64,000 bases of DNA from JAHEFT01 sp963766195 (GTDB taxonomy: Bacteria; Pseudomonadota; Gammaproteobacteria; Xanthomonadales; SZUA-36). The notes under the pieces were generated by a model, which saw nothing but the letters and a program-made list of their open reading frames with translations, was not told the origin of the DNA and did no database searches. Location: contig CAVXYY010000005.1 in the NCBI GenBank assembly GCA_963766195.1, positions 186,001-250,000 of the forward strand, read 5' to 3'. The position numbers were made by a program, and so were the translations under genes. Each line of letters opens with the position of its first letter. Positions within the stretch are counted from its first letter, which is position 1. Shown piece after piece: positions 1 to 9,724 of the stretch.

Positions 1-212
1 CCAAATTCAGTGTTACCAACGACCTTTCCAGCATTATTGATGCCGGAAGCCTGGGCGTAATCTGCTTCGGGGGGTATAACTACCTGAAAACTGTATTCGG
101 CATGGACTGAAAATGAACAAATCATCATAGGCAGCAGAAGCAGCAGTAGACAACGGAATTCAGTTGCTGTTCTTCCGATTTTGCTGAATGTGTTTTCAAT
201 AAATTTAGACAT
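1..212 (-). CDS. Secreted HAF-repeat-like protein, N-terminal fragment (runs off the window)
   Basis: An open frame on the minus strand starts at an ATG at 212 and runs off the left edge. The start has a strong Shine-Dalgarno sequence (AGGAGAAAG) about 2 bases upstream of it. The first ~37 residues form a signal peptide: a basic N-region, the hydrophobic core LLLLLPMMICSF and a VHA cleavage site. The visible mature part contains the segment GINNAGKVVGN, which resembles the repeat unit of HAF-type or PEP-CTERM extracellular proteins. Only about 70 codons are visible, so the full length, any anchor and the function are unknown. It is divergent from the winged-helix gene at 407, with about 190 bases of shared upstream region. 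The secretion signal is clear; the family assignment rests on one repeat unit. Confidence 0.68.
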   Translation of the reverse strand, partial: MSKFIENTFSKIGRTATEFRCLLLLLLPMMICSFSVHAEYSFQVVIPPEADYAQASGINNAGKVVGNTEF

Positions 213-406
213 ATCTTTCTCCTCAGTCATGGAATGTCATTTGACCGAACGGGCTTTCTTCGAAATGAAAGCCATTATTCGCCTGTTCATTATCAGTACC
301 GTCAGCATTCGTTGCGGGGAAGCTTTGGTGAATATCGAGGTAAGCTTTTGGGAACAGCCACTTACATGTACTATGAAACAATTACTTGGGTACGAGAAAG
401 ATATCC

Positions 407-2782
407 ATGCTGTCCCATTCTTCAACCTTTGAAGAAGTAGTGATTGCTGAGCGATACAGCGTTGGCGACCTGCTGGTCGAAGTCGATACGCGCCGCGTGT
501 TTCGGGGTGACGAGGAAGTTCATCTTACGGAACTGTCATTTGATGTGTTGGTCGTCTTGCTGCGTCACGCACCTGAAGTCGTTAGTAAGCAGCAATTGAT
601 GAACGAGGTTTGGCAGGGCCTGGTCATCGAACCCGAAACCGTCAAAAAGCGTATTACGCTTTTGCGGGAATCTTTGGCGGATGGTGAACGACCAGACCCG
701 CTGATCCGCGTGATCCGTGGCCGGGGTTACGCAATAAACGCATTAGTTGAACGACTTCCGGAAGAGCTGAAGAGAGATACGGATGTTGTTCGCGAGCACT
801 CACATACCCGGGCCACAGGTAAGAAACTGCGCCGTATTATCCTGGTCGGACTGGCCCTGGTCCTGGCGTACTTCGCTTTCGACAAGTTCGTGCTGGAGTC
901 TGTAAGAATCGCCAACATCACCGAGGAGACGGCCCGGCAGGCCCGCTCGGAAGCACTGGTGGAGTCCTACGGTGATCTGTCCATAGCGGTTTTGCCGTTT
1001 GTGAATATGAGTTCTGACCCGGAACAGGAATACTTCTCCGATGGCATCTCTGAAGAACTGCTTGGCTTGCTATCAAATATTCCGGAAATGCGGGTGATTT
1101 CACGTTCCTCGGCATTTACCTACAAGGGCAAGGACATCGACATTCCCACAGTGGCGAAAAAACTGAATGTCGCACTTGTCCTTGAAGGTTCGGTACGTAA
1201 GTCCGGTGACCGGGTACGTATCAGTGCGCAGTTGATTGAGGCGCGCTCCGACACCCACCTGTGGTCGGAGACCTATGACCGTGAACTCAAGGACATATTC
1301 GCGGTGCAGGACGAGATTTCGGCGGCCATTGTTGGTGCCCTGAAGCAGCATCTGGGGGTCGCGGTCGAGATGGCGCCTCAATTGGTTGCAGCAGCAAGCA
1401 CCGATGCCCATGATGCCTACCTGCGGGGCCGGTATCTGCTGGTCCAGCGTACGCGGGCAACTGTTGAGGGTGCAGTTCGGGAGTTCGAAAAGGCGATTGA
1501 GATCGCCCCTGATTATGCGCGTGCGCATGCGGAACTGGCCATTGCTACCCTTTTCCTGAATGAGGGATACCTCGGCGATGTACCCCGCTCCGAAGCCCTT
1601 TCCAGAGCAGGCCCCCATGCTGAGCGGGCCATGGCACTCGATCCAAACCTCGCCGAATCCCACGCCGCCACCGGTATGATCCTGGCCTACCATACGAATT
1701 GGGAAGCAGCCCTGGCGCAATACGAGCAGGCCATCCATCTCAATCCCAACTATGCGATTGTTTACCATTGGATGGCTATCATTCTTGGTAAAAATCTCGG
1801 ACGGTATACTGAAAGCTTTGCCCTAACGAAGACGGCTTTACAACTCGATCCGCTGTCGATCACGATCCGTTCTAACTACATCCAGTCGCTGCTCAACAGA
1901 GAGCGGTTCGCCGAGTTCGACCAGGAGCTTGAAAAAATTGCCACGATGGCTCCTGATTGGTATGCGCAAGGCCGTGCTGAGCGGATGTCCCTTGGCGGTC
2001 AATGGGCGAATGAGGCCCTGGGGCGCCTGGATGTTCTGCGAATCGGAGATACGTCGGCAAGTTCACAAACTGTCCTGGCCATGCTGTTGGCTATCATCGA
2101 CCTTGAAGAAGAAGCCCTTACTCTTGCCGGGGCGTCCCACTTCGGTGTACTGCGGATAATGGGTAGACCCGCAGATGCGGCTGCGGCCGTTGAGGCACGC
2201 TTTACGGAAGACCAGGTTAATTCGGTTGCTTTTCAGGATCTGGGGTTAGCTTTTGCCGGTTCCGGTGATTACGCCCGAGCCGGGCCCGTTCTGGAGGAGG
2301 AGTGGAAAAGAAGCGGTGAACGGATCACGTGCTGCTACCGGTTTCGAGTCGAGAACGCAGCAGCATTGATCACCATTCGCAGTGATGCCGGTGAAGAGGA
2401 AGGAGTTGGCGAACTGCTGGCGGCAATAAGGGACAACGTGCGCCGTTTACGTGAGGCCGGTATGACCAGGACCAGTCCACTGCTCATGAGCGTTGACTTT
2501 GAAGAGGGCCTTGCAGCTTACCTGGGTGGCGAACGCGAAAAGGGCCTGGCATTGATTGCCAAGGCGGCGGAAAACGGGCATTTCATTCTGCTCGGAGAAG
2601 ATTACCTGCAACCGCTATATGACGATCCAGGTTTTGTCCCTATACGTGAGGGCCAGAAGGCCCGCCAGGCCCGCGAGCGAGACAGGTTTCTCACCGTTGT
2701 GTGTAAAGACAATCCTTATGCGGCCGTCTGGCAACCTGCTGAGGGGACCTGTGAACGATTCTTCACCGAAACCCGGGGCTGA
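407..2782 (+). CDS. Winged-helix / transmembrane / TolB-like / TPR signalling protein
   Basis: This is a probable one-component membrane regulator of the CadC type. Residues ~10-110 form an OmpR-type winged helix (LTELSFDVLVVLLR, then VKKRITLLRESL and VIRGRGYAIN). A single membrane helix follows (~residues 140-160, IILVGLALVLAYFAF). A TolB-like domain opens with SIAVLPFVNMSSDPEQEYFS and continues to ~residue 335. The remainder is TPR repeats. The ATG at 407 is preferred to an in-frame TTG at 386 because GAGAAAG lies six bases before it. From the membrane helix onward it is clearly related to the protein at 7493, but the N-terminal module differs. The DNA target and signal are not visible; regulation of nearby genes is possible but unproven. 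The frame is intact. Confidence 0.85.
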   Translation: MLSHSSTFEEVVIAERYSVGDLLVEVDTRRVFRGDEEVHLTELSFDVLVVLLRHAPEVVSKQQLMNEVWQGLVIEPETVKKRITLLRESLADGERPDPLIRVIRGRGYAINALVERLPEELKRDTDVVREHSHTRATGKKLRRIILVGLALVLAYFAFDKFVLESVRIANITEETARQARSEALVESYGDLSIAVLPFVNMSSDPEQEYFSDGISEELLGLLSNIPEMRVISRSSAFTYKGKDIDIPTVAKKLNVALVLEGSVRKSGDRVRISAQLIEARSDTHLWSETYDRELKDIFAVQDEISAAIVGALKQHLGVAVEMAPQLVAAASTDAHDAYLRGRYLLVQRTRATVEGAVREFEKAIEIAPDYARAHAELAIATLFLNEGYLGDVPRSEALSRAGPHAERAMALDPNLAESHAATGMILAYHTNWEAALAQYEQAIHLNPNYAIVYHWMAIILGKNLGRYTESFALTKTALQLDPLSITIRSNYIQSLLNRERFAEFDQELEKIATMAPDWYAQGRAERMSLGGQWANEALGRLDVLRIGDTSASSQTVLAMLLAIIDLEEEALTLAGASHFGVLRIMGRPADAAAAVEARFTEDQVNSVAFQDLGLAFAGSGDYARAGPVLEEEWKRSGERITCCYRFRVENAAALITIRSDAGEEEGVGELLAAIRDNVRRLREAGMTRTSPLLMSVDFEEGLAAYLGGEREKGLALIAKAAENGHFILLGEDYLQPLYDDPGFVPIREGQKARQARERDRFLTVVCKDNPYAAVWQPAEGTCERFFTETRG

Positions 2783-2807
2783 GCTGTGTCCAGGGCCCGA
2801 TGAACGA

Positions 2808-4280
2808 TTAATTCATATCGATAGAATCCGGTTTAATCGCCTTAAGCACCTCCCGTGTCAGGTCCCAGGGGTCGAATCCCTGACTGCCATAATCCAGTCC
2901 GCGTCTTACAATAACCACATCGTGTGAAGGAACGACAATGACATGCTGCCCGCGGTTACCCCAGGTTGCGTAGGCATCTTTGGGCACGTCGTTGCGGTCA
3001 TCAGGCACCAGCCACCACTGGCCACCGTAAAAATTCCCGGTTGTCGCCGTTGCAGGCGCTGGTGTGCGGACGAAATCGATCCAGTCTTCGGAGAGCAGAC
3101 GCTCGCCATTCCATTTACCGCCTTGCAGGTAAAGCAGGCCAAAGCGCGCCAGGTCCCTGGCGTTGGTATAGATCTGGCTGCTGAAGATGAAGTCGCCAAA
3201 GCGGTCAGTGCTGACCAGGGTGCTGCGCATGCCGATTCGATCCAGCAAGGCCTTCCGCGGAAATGCGTGATATTCATCGCCGAGCACTTTTTTCATCGCA
3301 TATACGGCCAGCAGGGTGTCGTAGTTTTCATAATCCCAGAACGTGCCGGGTTGCCGGATGGCGCCACGGCGCAATGCACCTTGCACCGAACTTGCACCCG
3401 CCCAGTAAGAAAGCCCGGAGCCCGTGGCGTACTCCATGTCGAAACTGTCTACCGGGTAGAGGCCCGAGGACATGTTAAGCACGTGCCGAAGCGTGATCGC
3501 ATTGCGCGGATCACTGTTGTCTGCAGCAACCGCGGGCAGCCAGTCCAGATCCAGGGGGTCATCCAGTGACATCCTGCCTTCGTCCACCAACATGCCGATC
3601 AGGGTGACGGCAATGCTCTTGGCGGTTGACCAGGTTCGGGTTCGCGTGTCCCTGTCCACGCCTGCTGCGTAGCGTTCAAGGATGATTTCGCCGTGGCGCA
3701 AAACGAGCAGGCTGATCGTTACCTGTTCCGGTGACTCACGCTCAAAAGCCCAGTCGGATGCTGCTTGAAGAGCAACGTCGTCAACTCCTTCGTGCAGCGG
3801 TTTGTCGTCCACTCTGTCGCCATCCGGCCAGGGTATTTGAGCAGCCTTACCGGCCAGCGGCGGCGTATCGAAACGAGGCAAAGCAGGGATGTCATACGAT
3901 CCCTGGTCAGGCGCCAGGATGATGCATCCGATGCCTTCCCGGAAGGCGGCCGTCATGACCGGTCCTTCATTCGCCCCACCGACCGTGACAAATGCTCCGG
4001 CTTTGTCTACCCGGTACTCTCCGCCCTGCGCAGTGCCGACCCGGCCGCCGAACCTGACCATGTAAGCCAGTTCCTGTTCAAATACCTGCTCCAGCGTCCG
4101 GTGCGAAGTGAACAGGCCGTTACAGGTCAAAACAGCCTGCACACCGTTGCGGATTATCTGACGGTCAGCCGCGAAGTAGTCGTAGGTTTCTTCCTGCGCT
4201 GCATGCAGCAACCCCGGCACTGACAGGAGCGCGGGAATCCACATCGCCAGGGCATAAATCCTGTAATTTCTAATAGACAT
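2808..4280 (-). CDS. Exported serine hydrolase, beta-lactamase (class C / esterase EstB) family
   Basis: A secreted penicillin-binding-protein-like serine hydrolase of 490 residues. The N-terminus has a signal peptide (to about LLHA, residue ~27). A ~130-residue N-terminal extension without a recognised fold precedes the beta-lactamase domain. The catalytic SxxK motif is STAK, with Ser218 and Lys221, followed by MLVDEGRMSLDDPL, which is typical of the family. A Tyr-x-Asn element is seen in DYENYDTLL. Members include class C beta-lactamases, esterases and D-aminopeptidases, so the substrate cannot be told and antibiotic resistance should not be assumed. It converges on the regulator at 407-2782 with a 25-base gap and no clear terminator. 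Confidence 0.85.
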   Translation of the reverse strand: MSIRNYRIYALAMWIPALLSVPGLLHAAQEETYDYFAADRQIIRNGVQAVLTCNGLFTSHRTLEQVFEQELAYMVRFGGRVGTAQGGEYRVDKAGAFVTVGGANEGPVMTAAFREGIGCIILAPDQGSYDIPALPRFDTPPLAGKAAQIPWPDGDRVDDKPLHEGVDDVALQAASDWAFERESPEQVTISLLVLRHGEIILERYAAGVDRDTRTRTWSTAKSIAVTLIGMLVDEGRMSLDDPLDLDWLPAVAADNSDPRNAITLRHVLNMSSGLYPVDSFDMEYATGSGLSYWAGASSVQGALRRGAIRQPGTFWDYENYDTLLAVYAMKKVLGDEYHAFPRKALLDRIGMRSTLVSTDRFGDFIFSSQIYTNARDLARFGLLYLQGGKWNGERLLSEDWIDFVRTPAPATATTGNFYGGQWWLVPDDRNDVPKDAYATWGNRGQHVIVVPSHDVVIVRRGLDYGSQGFDPWDLTREVLKAIKPDSIDMN

Positions 4281-4348
4281 TTTGCAAATTGTTTTTTCTG
4301 AACACGGTTTTGGGCTGCGAGGATGGCTGGAGACTGCAGTCTAACTCA

Positions 4349-5428
4349 TCAACTGCCAATCAACAGACGTGAACGCTTCCCAACCAACATTCGCGCCAGA
4401 TTTACAACGAGCATGCTCATGACCAGCGAAAAGGCGAAATAGATCGGCCCGCTCAGATAGATCGACAAGGGTTGATATTCAGTGTTGTGCAGGGGTATCC
4501 AGAGAAACTCAGCCAGCAACAATATAAAAAAGATATGTAGAAAGTAAATGCTGAAGGCCTCATTGGCGAAAGAGTTTATCCAGCGCGGTTGATTCTCCCC
4601 GAGACTCCTCAACCACAACAGGACAAGGGCTGCAATGCAAAGTTTTTGAACATAGAAAATCGACTCCTGCAAGGAAAAGAAACCGAACCGGTTGATCCCG
4701 GTAAAACCAAGTATGGTAAGCACCACCGAGCTCGTAATGGCCATTGCAAGCAGGGGATTACGGTACCTGCCGATCACATCCAGGCGCGCCTCCAGTTCGT
4801 TACCAAGATAAAGGCCCAGGGTGTATGCCCCGGTGAAGTAAATCAATGTGCCGGCGTTGACCTGGTTAATACCCTCTTCGAACTCGGGGCGCGAAAACAC
4901 CAATGGTAAAAGCATAATTATCCAGGCAGGAATGGCCGCCCACGATTTTGCCCGTGTAAATACATTTAATAATGGTGTGATCGCGAACATAAAAAGCAGC
5001 ACCGGAATATACCAATAGGTGAACTGCGCTTCTCCGGACAATAAATTTGGCAGAATTGACGCCAGGTAGTCTCGTATGTCGGGTGACAAAGCCAGCAGGC
5101 CTGTTTCATCAGTATTCCAGCGCAATACCGAAAAAACCACCGTGCAGAAAACATAAGGACTTAAGACGTAAAACATTTTGGATTGGTAAAATCGACGGTA
5201 TCCACGTGGTCTCAGGATAGATGAGAACAGCAGGCCTGAGATCAATGCAAAATACAAAGTACTGTCGTGAAACAGCATTTCGTTGAATACATACATCGGT
5301 GCAGACGGATCAGCCTGAAAATTTACCGGTAGGCTAATTGCAACGGCAAAGGCATGGATGGCAACTATGTTAAGAATTGCAAAACCGCGAAAGCTGTGAA
5401 CATAGTCCAGGAAACCATCTTGTTTCAA
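4349..5428 (-). CDS. Acyltransferase family 3 integral membrane protein (OafA/YrhL type)
   Basis: A membrane acyltransferase of 359 residues, in a family that adds acyl groups to surface glycans or other exported molecules. The N-terminus shows the family signature: DYVHSFRGFAILNIVAIHAF carries the conserved Arg and the His of the first membrane helix. About ten hydrophobic segments follow. The likely start is a TTG at 5428, with GGGAAA eight bases upstream and no nearby in-frame ATG. It lies 68 bases downstream of the serine hydrolase start and could form a unit with it. A palindrome at 5479-5499, about 50 bases upstream, may regulate it. The acceptor is unknown. Confidence 0.82.
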   Translation of the reverse strand: MKQDGFLDYVHSFRGFAILNIVAIHAFAVAISLPVNFQADPSAPMYVFNEMLFHDSTLYFALISGLLFSSILRPRGYRRFYQSKMFYVLSPYVFCTVVFSVLRWNTDETGLLALSPDIRDYLASILPNLLSGEAQFTYWYIPVLLFMFAITPLLNVFTRAKSWAAIPAWIIMLLPLVFSRPEFEEGINQVNAGTLIYFTGAYTLGLYLGNELEARLDVIGRYRNPLLAMAITSSVVLTILGFTGINRFGFFSLQESIFYVQKLCIAALVLLWLRSLGENQPRWINSFANEAFSIYFLHIFFILLLAEFLWIPLHNTEYQPLSIYLSGPIYFAFSLVMSMLVVNLARMLVGKRSRLLIGS

Positions 5429-5478
5429 TGTTGTATTTTCCCTGATTGAATTTGGCTATGAATTAAGACTATCAGAAG

Positions 5479-5499
5479 TGGTAATGCGACGTATTACCA
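5479..5499. promoter_or_regulatory. Inverted repeat upstream of the acyltransferase (possible operator)
   Basis: Perfect 7-base arms TGGTAAT and ATTACCA flank a 7-base centre. The element sits ~50 bases upstream of the acyltransferase start (5428, minus strand) and ~230 bases upstream of the POT transporter. Its size and spacing fit a dimeric repressor site. No T-run follows either arm, so a terminator is unlikely. The rest of 5429-5728 shows no gene. Confidence 0.35.
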
Positions 5500-5728
5500 T
5501 TTGAGGCGTAGCGCTCGCCCCCACGCTTTTCAGCAGAGATTCCTGTGGTTGGACACCCAGGTGTGAATTGCTGCATTAACTGTGGCAAAGCATCGTTCGG
5601 GAAAAAGTTTTATAGAAGGCTTTGCTTTCCAGGGAAAGCGCGTTTAATCTTTCTGTCCTCGCTTTGACACAGCCGTACACGGCAGTTACATCAAACGGGC
5701 TCTTTCCAACAGCATCCGGAGACATCGC

Positions 5729-7234
5729 ATGAGCGAAGCCATGAACTCGCCAGACCGGCACTCGATCCCTGAGTTCAGGCAGGTCATGGGCCACCCTGGC
5801 CCGCTCTGGATGTTGTTCATGTCGGAATTCTGGGAGCGTTTCGCGTTCTACGGCATTCGCTGGGCCCTGGTGCTCTACATCGTGGCCCAGTTCTACGATG
5901 GTAATCAGTCCGGACAGGCCGACGCCAACCTCACCTACGGCTCCTATCTCGCGCTGGTCTATGCCGGCGCGATCTTCGGTGGCTACGTCGCCGACAAGAT
6001 CATCGGTTACCAACGCGCGATTCTGATTGGGGCAGTGTTCATGGCCGCCGGTCTGTTCATGATCATGCTGCCGGACCCGATGTTGTTCAAGTTCGGTCTC
6101 GCTACGATCATTGTCGGTAACGGCATGTTCAAACCGAACATCTCGACCATGGTTGGCAAGCTGTACTCGATAGCCGATGAGCGCCGCGACTCTGGCTTCA
6201 CGATTTTTTACATGGGCATCAACATGGGTGCGTTCATCGCACCGATCATTACCGGCTGGCTGGCGACCTCGCTGTTTGGCACCGACGCCGCACCCGCCTA
6301 TAAGTACGTATTCGGCGCGTCCGGGATTGGCATGTTGATCAGCATGGTGTGGTTCTACTTCGGTCGGCGCCAGTTGCAGAACATCGGCAGGCCGCCGGAG
6401 GAAGCTCCGGGTCGTCAACGGGCGGCCTACGTGGTGATCGGCGCGTTATGTGTGATCCCGCTGGTCTACGGGCTGCTTACGCTCGGCGCCGAAGCCCTAC
6501 AGTACGTGCTGACAGCTTTGTTCGTGGGTCTCGCCACGATGCTGATGATCGAGGGTATTCGCACTGGCGCGGTGGCCCGCGACAGGACCATTGCGATGCT
6601 GATCATCTTTGCCTTCAATATCCTGTTCTGGATGTTCTACGAACAGGCCGGCAACTCGTTCACATTCCTCGCGGACCAGATTGTCAACCGGGTCCTGGGT
6701 GACTTCATCTTCCCAACCGCCTGGTTTCAGTCAGTATCAGCGCTCGCGGTCATCTTGCTCGCGCCCGTCGCTGCCTGGCTCTGGGTGTGGATGGCGAAGC
6801 GCAATGTGAACCCCTCGATTCCGCGCAAGTTCGGTCTCGGCTTGCTGTTCAATGGTCTGGCTTTCCTGTTGTTGATGTTCGCGCTGACCAGCCTGGTGAG
6901 TGACGCGGGCAAGATCCCGTTCTGGACCCTGATCGCCGTGTACATCATTCAAGTGGTCGGCGAGCTTTGTTTGTCGCCGATCGGCCTGTCGATGGTGACC
7001 AAGCTGGCCCCGGTGCGCCTGGTCGGTCTTGGCATGGGTGGCTGGTTCCTTTCCACCGGCATCGGCAACAATCTCTCTGGCATCTTCGCCGGCGTGGTCA
7101 GCGGCGAGACCGGCATGACCACGACTTCGGCGCTTTCGGGCTATACCTTCGGCTTCTGGGCGCTGGTCGGTTCTGGCGTCGTGCTGTTCCTGATCGCGCC
7201 GTTGATCCAGCGCTTGATGCACGGCGTGAAGTGA
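5729..7234 (+). CDS. POT/PTR2 family proton-coupled oligopeptide transporter
   Basis: An inner-membrane transporter of 501 residues that imports di- or tripeptides with protons. The family signature ExxERFxYYG appears as EFWERFAFYGIRW in helix 1. NGMFKPNISTMVGKLY in the fourth to fifth helices is the second PTR2 signature region. Length and 12-14 hydrophobic segments fit the DtpA/DtpB group. The start ATG at 5729 has GGAG about eight bases upstream. It stands alone: 300 bases separate it from the divergent acyltransferase, and 258 bases without features follow. Substrate range within the family cannot be read from sequence. Confidence 0.92.
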   Translation: MSEAMNSPDRHSIPEFRQVMGHPGPLWMLFMSEFWERFAFYGIRWALVLYIVAQFYDGNQSGQADANLTYGSYLALVYAGAIFGGYVADKIIGYQRAILIGAVFMAAGLFMIMLPDPMLFKFGLATIIVGNGMFKPNISTMVGKLYSIADERRDSGFTIFYMGINMGAFIAPIITGWLATSLFGTDAAPAYKYVFGASGIGMLISMVWFYFGRRQLQNIGRPPEEAPGRQRAAYVVIGALCVIPLVYGLLTLGAEALQYVLTALFVGLATMLMIEGIRTGAVARDRTIAMLIIFAFNILFWMFYEQAGNSFTFLADQIVNRVLGDFIFPTAWFQSVSALAVILLAPVAAWLWVWMAKRNVNPSIPRKFGLGLLFNGLAFLLLMFALTSLVSDAGKIPFWTLIAVYIIQVVGELCLSPIGLSMVTKLAPVRLVGLGMGGWFLSTGIGNNLSGIFAGVVSGETGMTTTSALSGYTFGFWALVGSGVVLFLIAPLIQRLMHGVK

Positions 7235-7492
7235 CCAGGCTGGCACATTCGTGACCAATGTTGGTTTACCCGAAAGACTCCTTCTGGTCGTTAGTCGAAC
7301 ATCTGGACTCTGAAATCGGCACTGATTTTGATTCTGCTTGAGGGCGGAAAGCAGAACTCAGTCTCTGATTCCCAACAATCTCCGCTTACTACGAAGCAGT
7401 CATTCAGACAGTGCTTTTACGACGAGCTCTGGCTGGCCTCGGCCCACCGAAAGGCGTAGGCTTTTAACCAGCACATGGCGGGGAAATTTTTG

Positions 7493-9361
7493 ATGTCCAT
7501 TGTTCAGGAACTCAAACGACGCAACGTTTTTCGTGTTGCTGTCGCCTACCTGTCCGGCGCCTGGCTGCTCATTGAGATCGCGCAAACACTCTTTCCGATC
7601 TACGGCCTTTCTGATGGTTCGGTCCGTTTGGTTGTGACGCTGCTGTCCATCGGTTTTCCGCTGATACTGGTCTTTTCCTGGGTTTACGAACTGACACCCG
7701 AGGGTCTCAGGCTCGAAAAGGATATCGACCGGTCTGCTGAGCCCACCCACCAGACGGGTAAGAAGCTGGATCGCATCATAATCGTGTTACTGGCATTGGC
7801 GCTGGGTTACTTCGCCTTTGACAAGTTTGTACTTGAGCCCCAGCGAGTTGCGAAAATAGCAGAGACGGCGGCCCGAACCGGAGCTGAGCATGCCCTGGAG
7901 CTGCAAAAAGAAACGGCTTTGCCCGACAAGTCGATTGCGGTGCTGCCGTTTGCGAACATGAGCCCGGACATTGACGACGAGTATTTCAGCGATGGCCTTA
8001 CCGAAGAACTGATTGGGGCACTGGCGAAAGTCAACGGATTGCATGTTACCGCCCGCACCTCCGCGTTTGCTTTCAAGGGAACAAACCGGGACATTCGTGA
8101 CATCGGTGAACAGTTGAATGTCAGGACCGTGCTGGAGGGCAGTGTCCGGCGGGAACAGAATCGCATTCGGGTTACGGCCCAGCTCATCAGCGTGGAAGAT
8201 GGTTTTCATCTCTGGTCTGAATCCTATGACTACGAATTGAATAGCGTGCTGGCCCTCCAGGAGACAATTTCCCGGGCCATAATCGGCGCGCTCGAAATCC
8301 AACTCACGCCACAAGACGACAAGCAAGCCAGCGTGGATACTTCGGTCAACCCCGAAGCCTACGAGCTCTATCTGAAAGGCCGCTATTACTGGGCGCGTCT
8401 GAACACTGGCGGATTCCAGCAGAGCATCGAAGCATTCCAAAAAGCGATCGCTGTCGACCCCGGCTACGCACCCCCGCATGCCGGATTGGCAATTGCCTAC
8501 AGTTTTTCGGGCTTTTTTGGAATCATGCCGCCACGGCAGGCTTTTCCCCTTTCCATCATGGAAGCCGAAGCCGCTCTTGCACTGGATCCTGAATCATCGG
8601 AGGCGCTCGTCGTACGGGGTATGGCCTGGCTGATTTACGAATGGGACTGGGATCGTGCCCGTGACGATCTGGCGCGGGCACTGGAACTGAGCCCGAACTC
8701 ATCCCTGGCCCATTGGGCCTACGCCGAATACCTGACAGTGATGGGTTCCTCGCTGGCACTCGACTCAGCCCTGCACGCCCTTTCCCTGGATCCCTTGTCG
8801 CTCCCGATCATGAATCTTGTCGCCTTCACTTATGTGGACCAGGGAATGTTCGCCGAAGCGATACAGATGGACCAGGAAATGCTTGCCATGGATCCGGGTT
8901 TCGCGGCCGCCCACTGGAATCTGGGCGTCATCCATATGCTCCACGGGCGATTCGAAGAAGCGATCGGGGAATTGGGCCAATCGGTTGAGTACTCCGGTGG
9001 AATGCCCTCGCCGCTGGCCATTCAGGCCTACGCCTATGCAAAGTCAGGAGATGAAGCAAAGGCCCTTGAGATCCTTGCAGGGCTCGAGGCTCGCCGGGAA
9101 TCTCCAGGCCGCGGCTATGTTTCTCCGGTGCTGATTGCCTGTGTTTATCAGGGACTCGGGCGGACTGACGAAGCATTGACTTGGCTGGAACAGGCCATTA
9201 CGGAACGCGACGGCTGGCTGGTTTTCATGAACTCCTTTCCACGCTTCGAGTCACTGCGGGGCGATCCCCGATTCGATGAACATCCTGCGCCGGGTGGGTC
9301 TGCCTGTTGGGGATCGCAAGTGAGCCGAAAGCTGTCCAAATCGATTATCCGGGCTTCGTAG
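7493..9361 (+). CDS. Membrane TolB-like / TPR protein with an ELKRRNVFRV N-terminal domain (C-terminal frameshift)
   Basis: A putative signalling or scaffold protein. Residues 1-~60 carry the family start MSIVQELKRRNVFRVAVAY and two hydrophobic segments, followed by WVYELTPEGLRLEKDI. A further membrane helix, a TolB-like domain (SIAVLPFANMSPD onward) and TPR repeats complete it. The ATG at 7493 is chosen over 7475 because the paralogue at 9725 starts at the same point and GGGGAAA lies upstream. From the second membrane helix it matches the protein at 407. The usual family ending is out of frame: dropping one base near 9281 restores PRFDEILRRVGLP and a stop at 9321-9323. As printed, the frame instead runs through an unrelated tail to 9361. 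One inserted base, real or artefactual, explains this. Confidence 0.85.
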   Translation: MSIVQELKRRNVFRVAVAYLSGAWLLIEIAQTLFPIYGLSDGSVRLVVTLLSIGFPLILVFSWVYELTPEGLRLEKDIDRSAEPTHQTGKKLDRIIIVLLALALGYFAFDKFVLEPQRVAKIAETAARTGAEHALELQKETALPDKSIAVLPFANMSPDIDDEYFSDGLTEELIGALAKVNGLHVTARTSAFAFKGTNRDIRDIGEQLNVRTVLEGSVRREQNRIRVTAQLISVEDGFHLWSESYDYELNSVLALQETISRAIIGALEIQLTPQDDKQASVDTSVNPEAYELYLKGRYYWARLNTGGFQQSIEAFQKAIAVDPGYAPPHAGLAIAYSFSGFFGIMPPRQAFPLSIMEAEAALALDPESSEALVVRGMAWLIYEWDWDRARDDLARALELSPNSSLAHWAYAEYLTVMGSSLALDSALHALSLDPLSLPIMNLVAFTYVDQGMFAEAIQMDQEMLAMDPGFAAAHWNLGVIHMLHGRFEEAIGELGQSVEYSGGMPSPLAIQAYAYAKSGDEAKALEILAGLEARRESPGRGYVSPVLIACVYQGLGRTDEALTWLEQAITERDGWLVFMNSFPRFESLRGDPRFDEHPAPGGSACWGSQVSRKLSKSIIRAS

Positions 9362-9724
9362 AATGGCTTTTCATGGCTCGGTTTGGGAATGTAGTCGACT
9401 GTAGGCAAGGTCATTTTTTTCGGATTGGGCATGTTGGGACTGTGTGCGTCAGTGCTCTCACTCTCCGGAATGTTCTGTTTTTTGGTGTGTTTGTGCGGTT
9501 CGAAGTTCCGCTTTTGGCGGCGGTTTCAACTGGTCGATAAAGCAATTCGCGGTCAGAGAAATTCTGCTTGTCACCCAACACGGGAACAGATCGCTTTAAA
9601 GGTGATCAGGGCGGCTTGGATCCAAAGGAGCCCTTTGCGTACTTGCCAATTACTCCCTTAACTAACCCTTTTTTGCGCAAAAGGAGTACTCTCTGTGGAG
9701 TAGCTTGGATGGGAAATTACTTCA
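9362..9724. other. Gene-free spacer between two TolB/TPR paralogues
   Basis: About 360 bases (400 if the upstream gene truly ends at 9323) with no convincing coding frame. The short frames here lack family features and a ribosome site. A 12-base palindrome TTTTGCGCAAAA (9671-9682) lies about 40 bases before the next start. It could be part of a promoter or operator, but nothing else supports this. Confidence 0.4.

Noticed and set aside
3..110. Open frame on the plus strand ending in TGA at 110, possible C-terminus of an upstream gene
   Set aside because: The minus strand of the same bases has a signal peptide, a HAF-like repeat unit and a strong ribosome site, which is far better evidence.
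5576..6418. A 280-codon minus-strand frame over the POT gene start
   Set aside because: His/Glu-rich antisense translation with no recognisable domain; the POT gene is certain.
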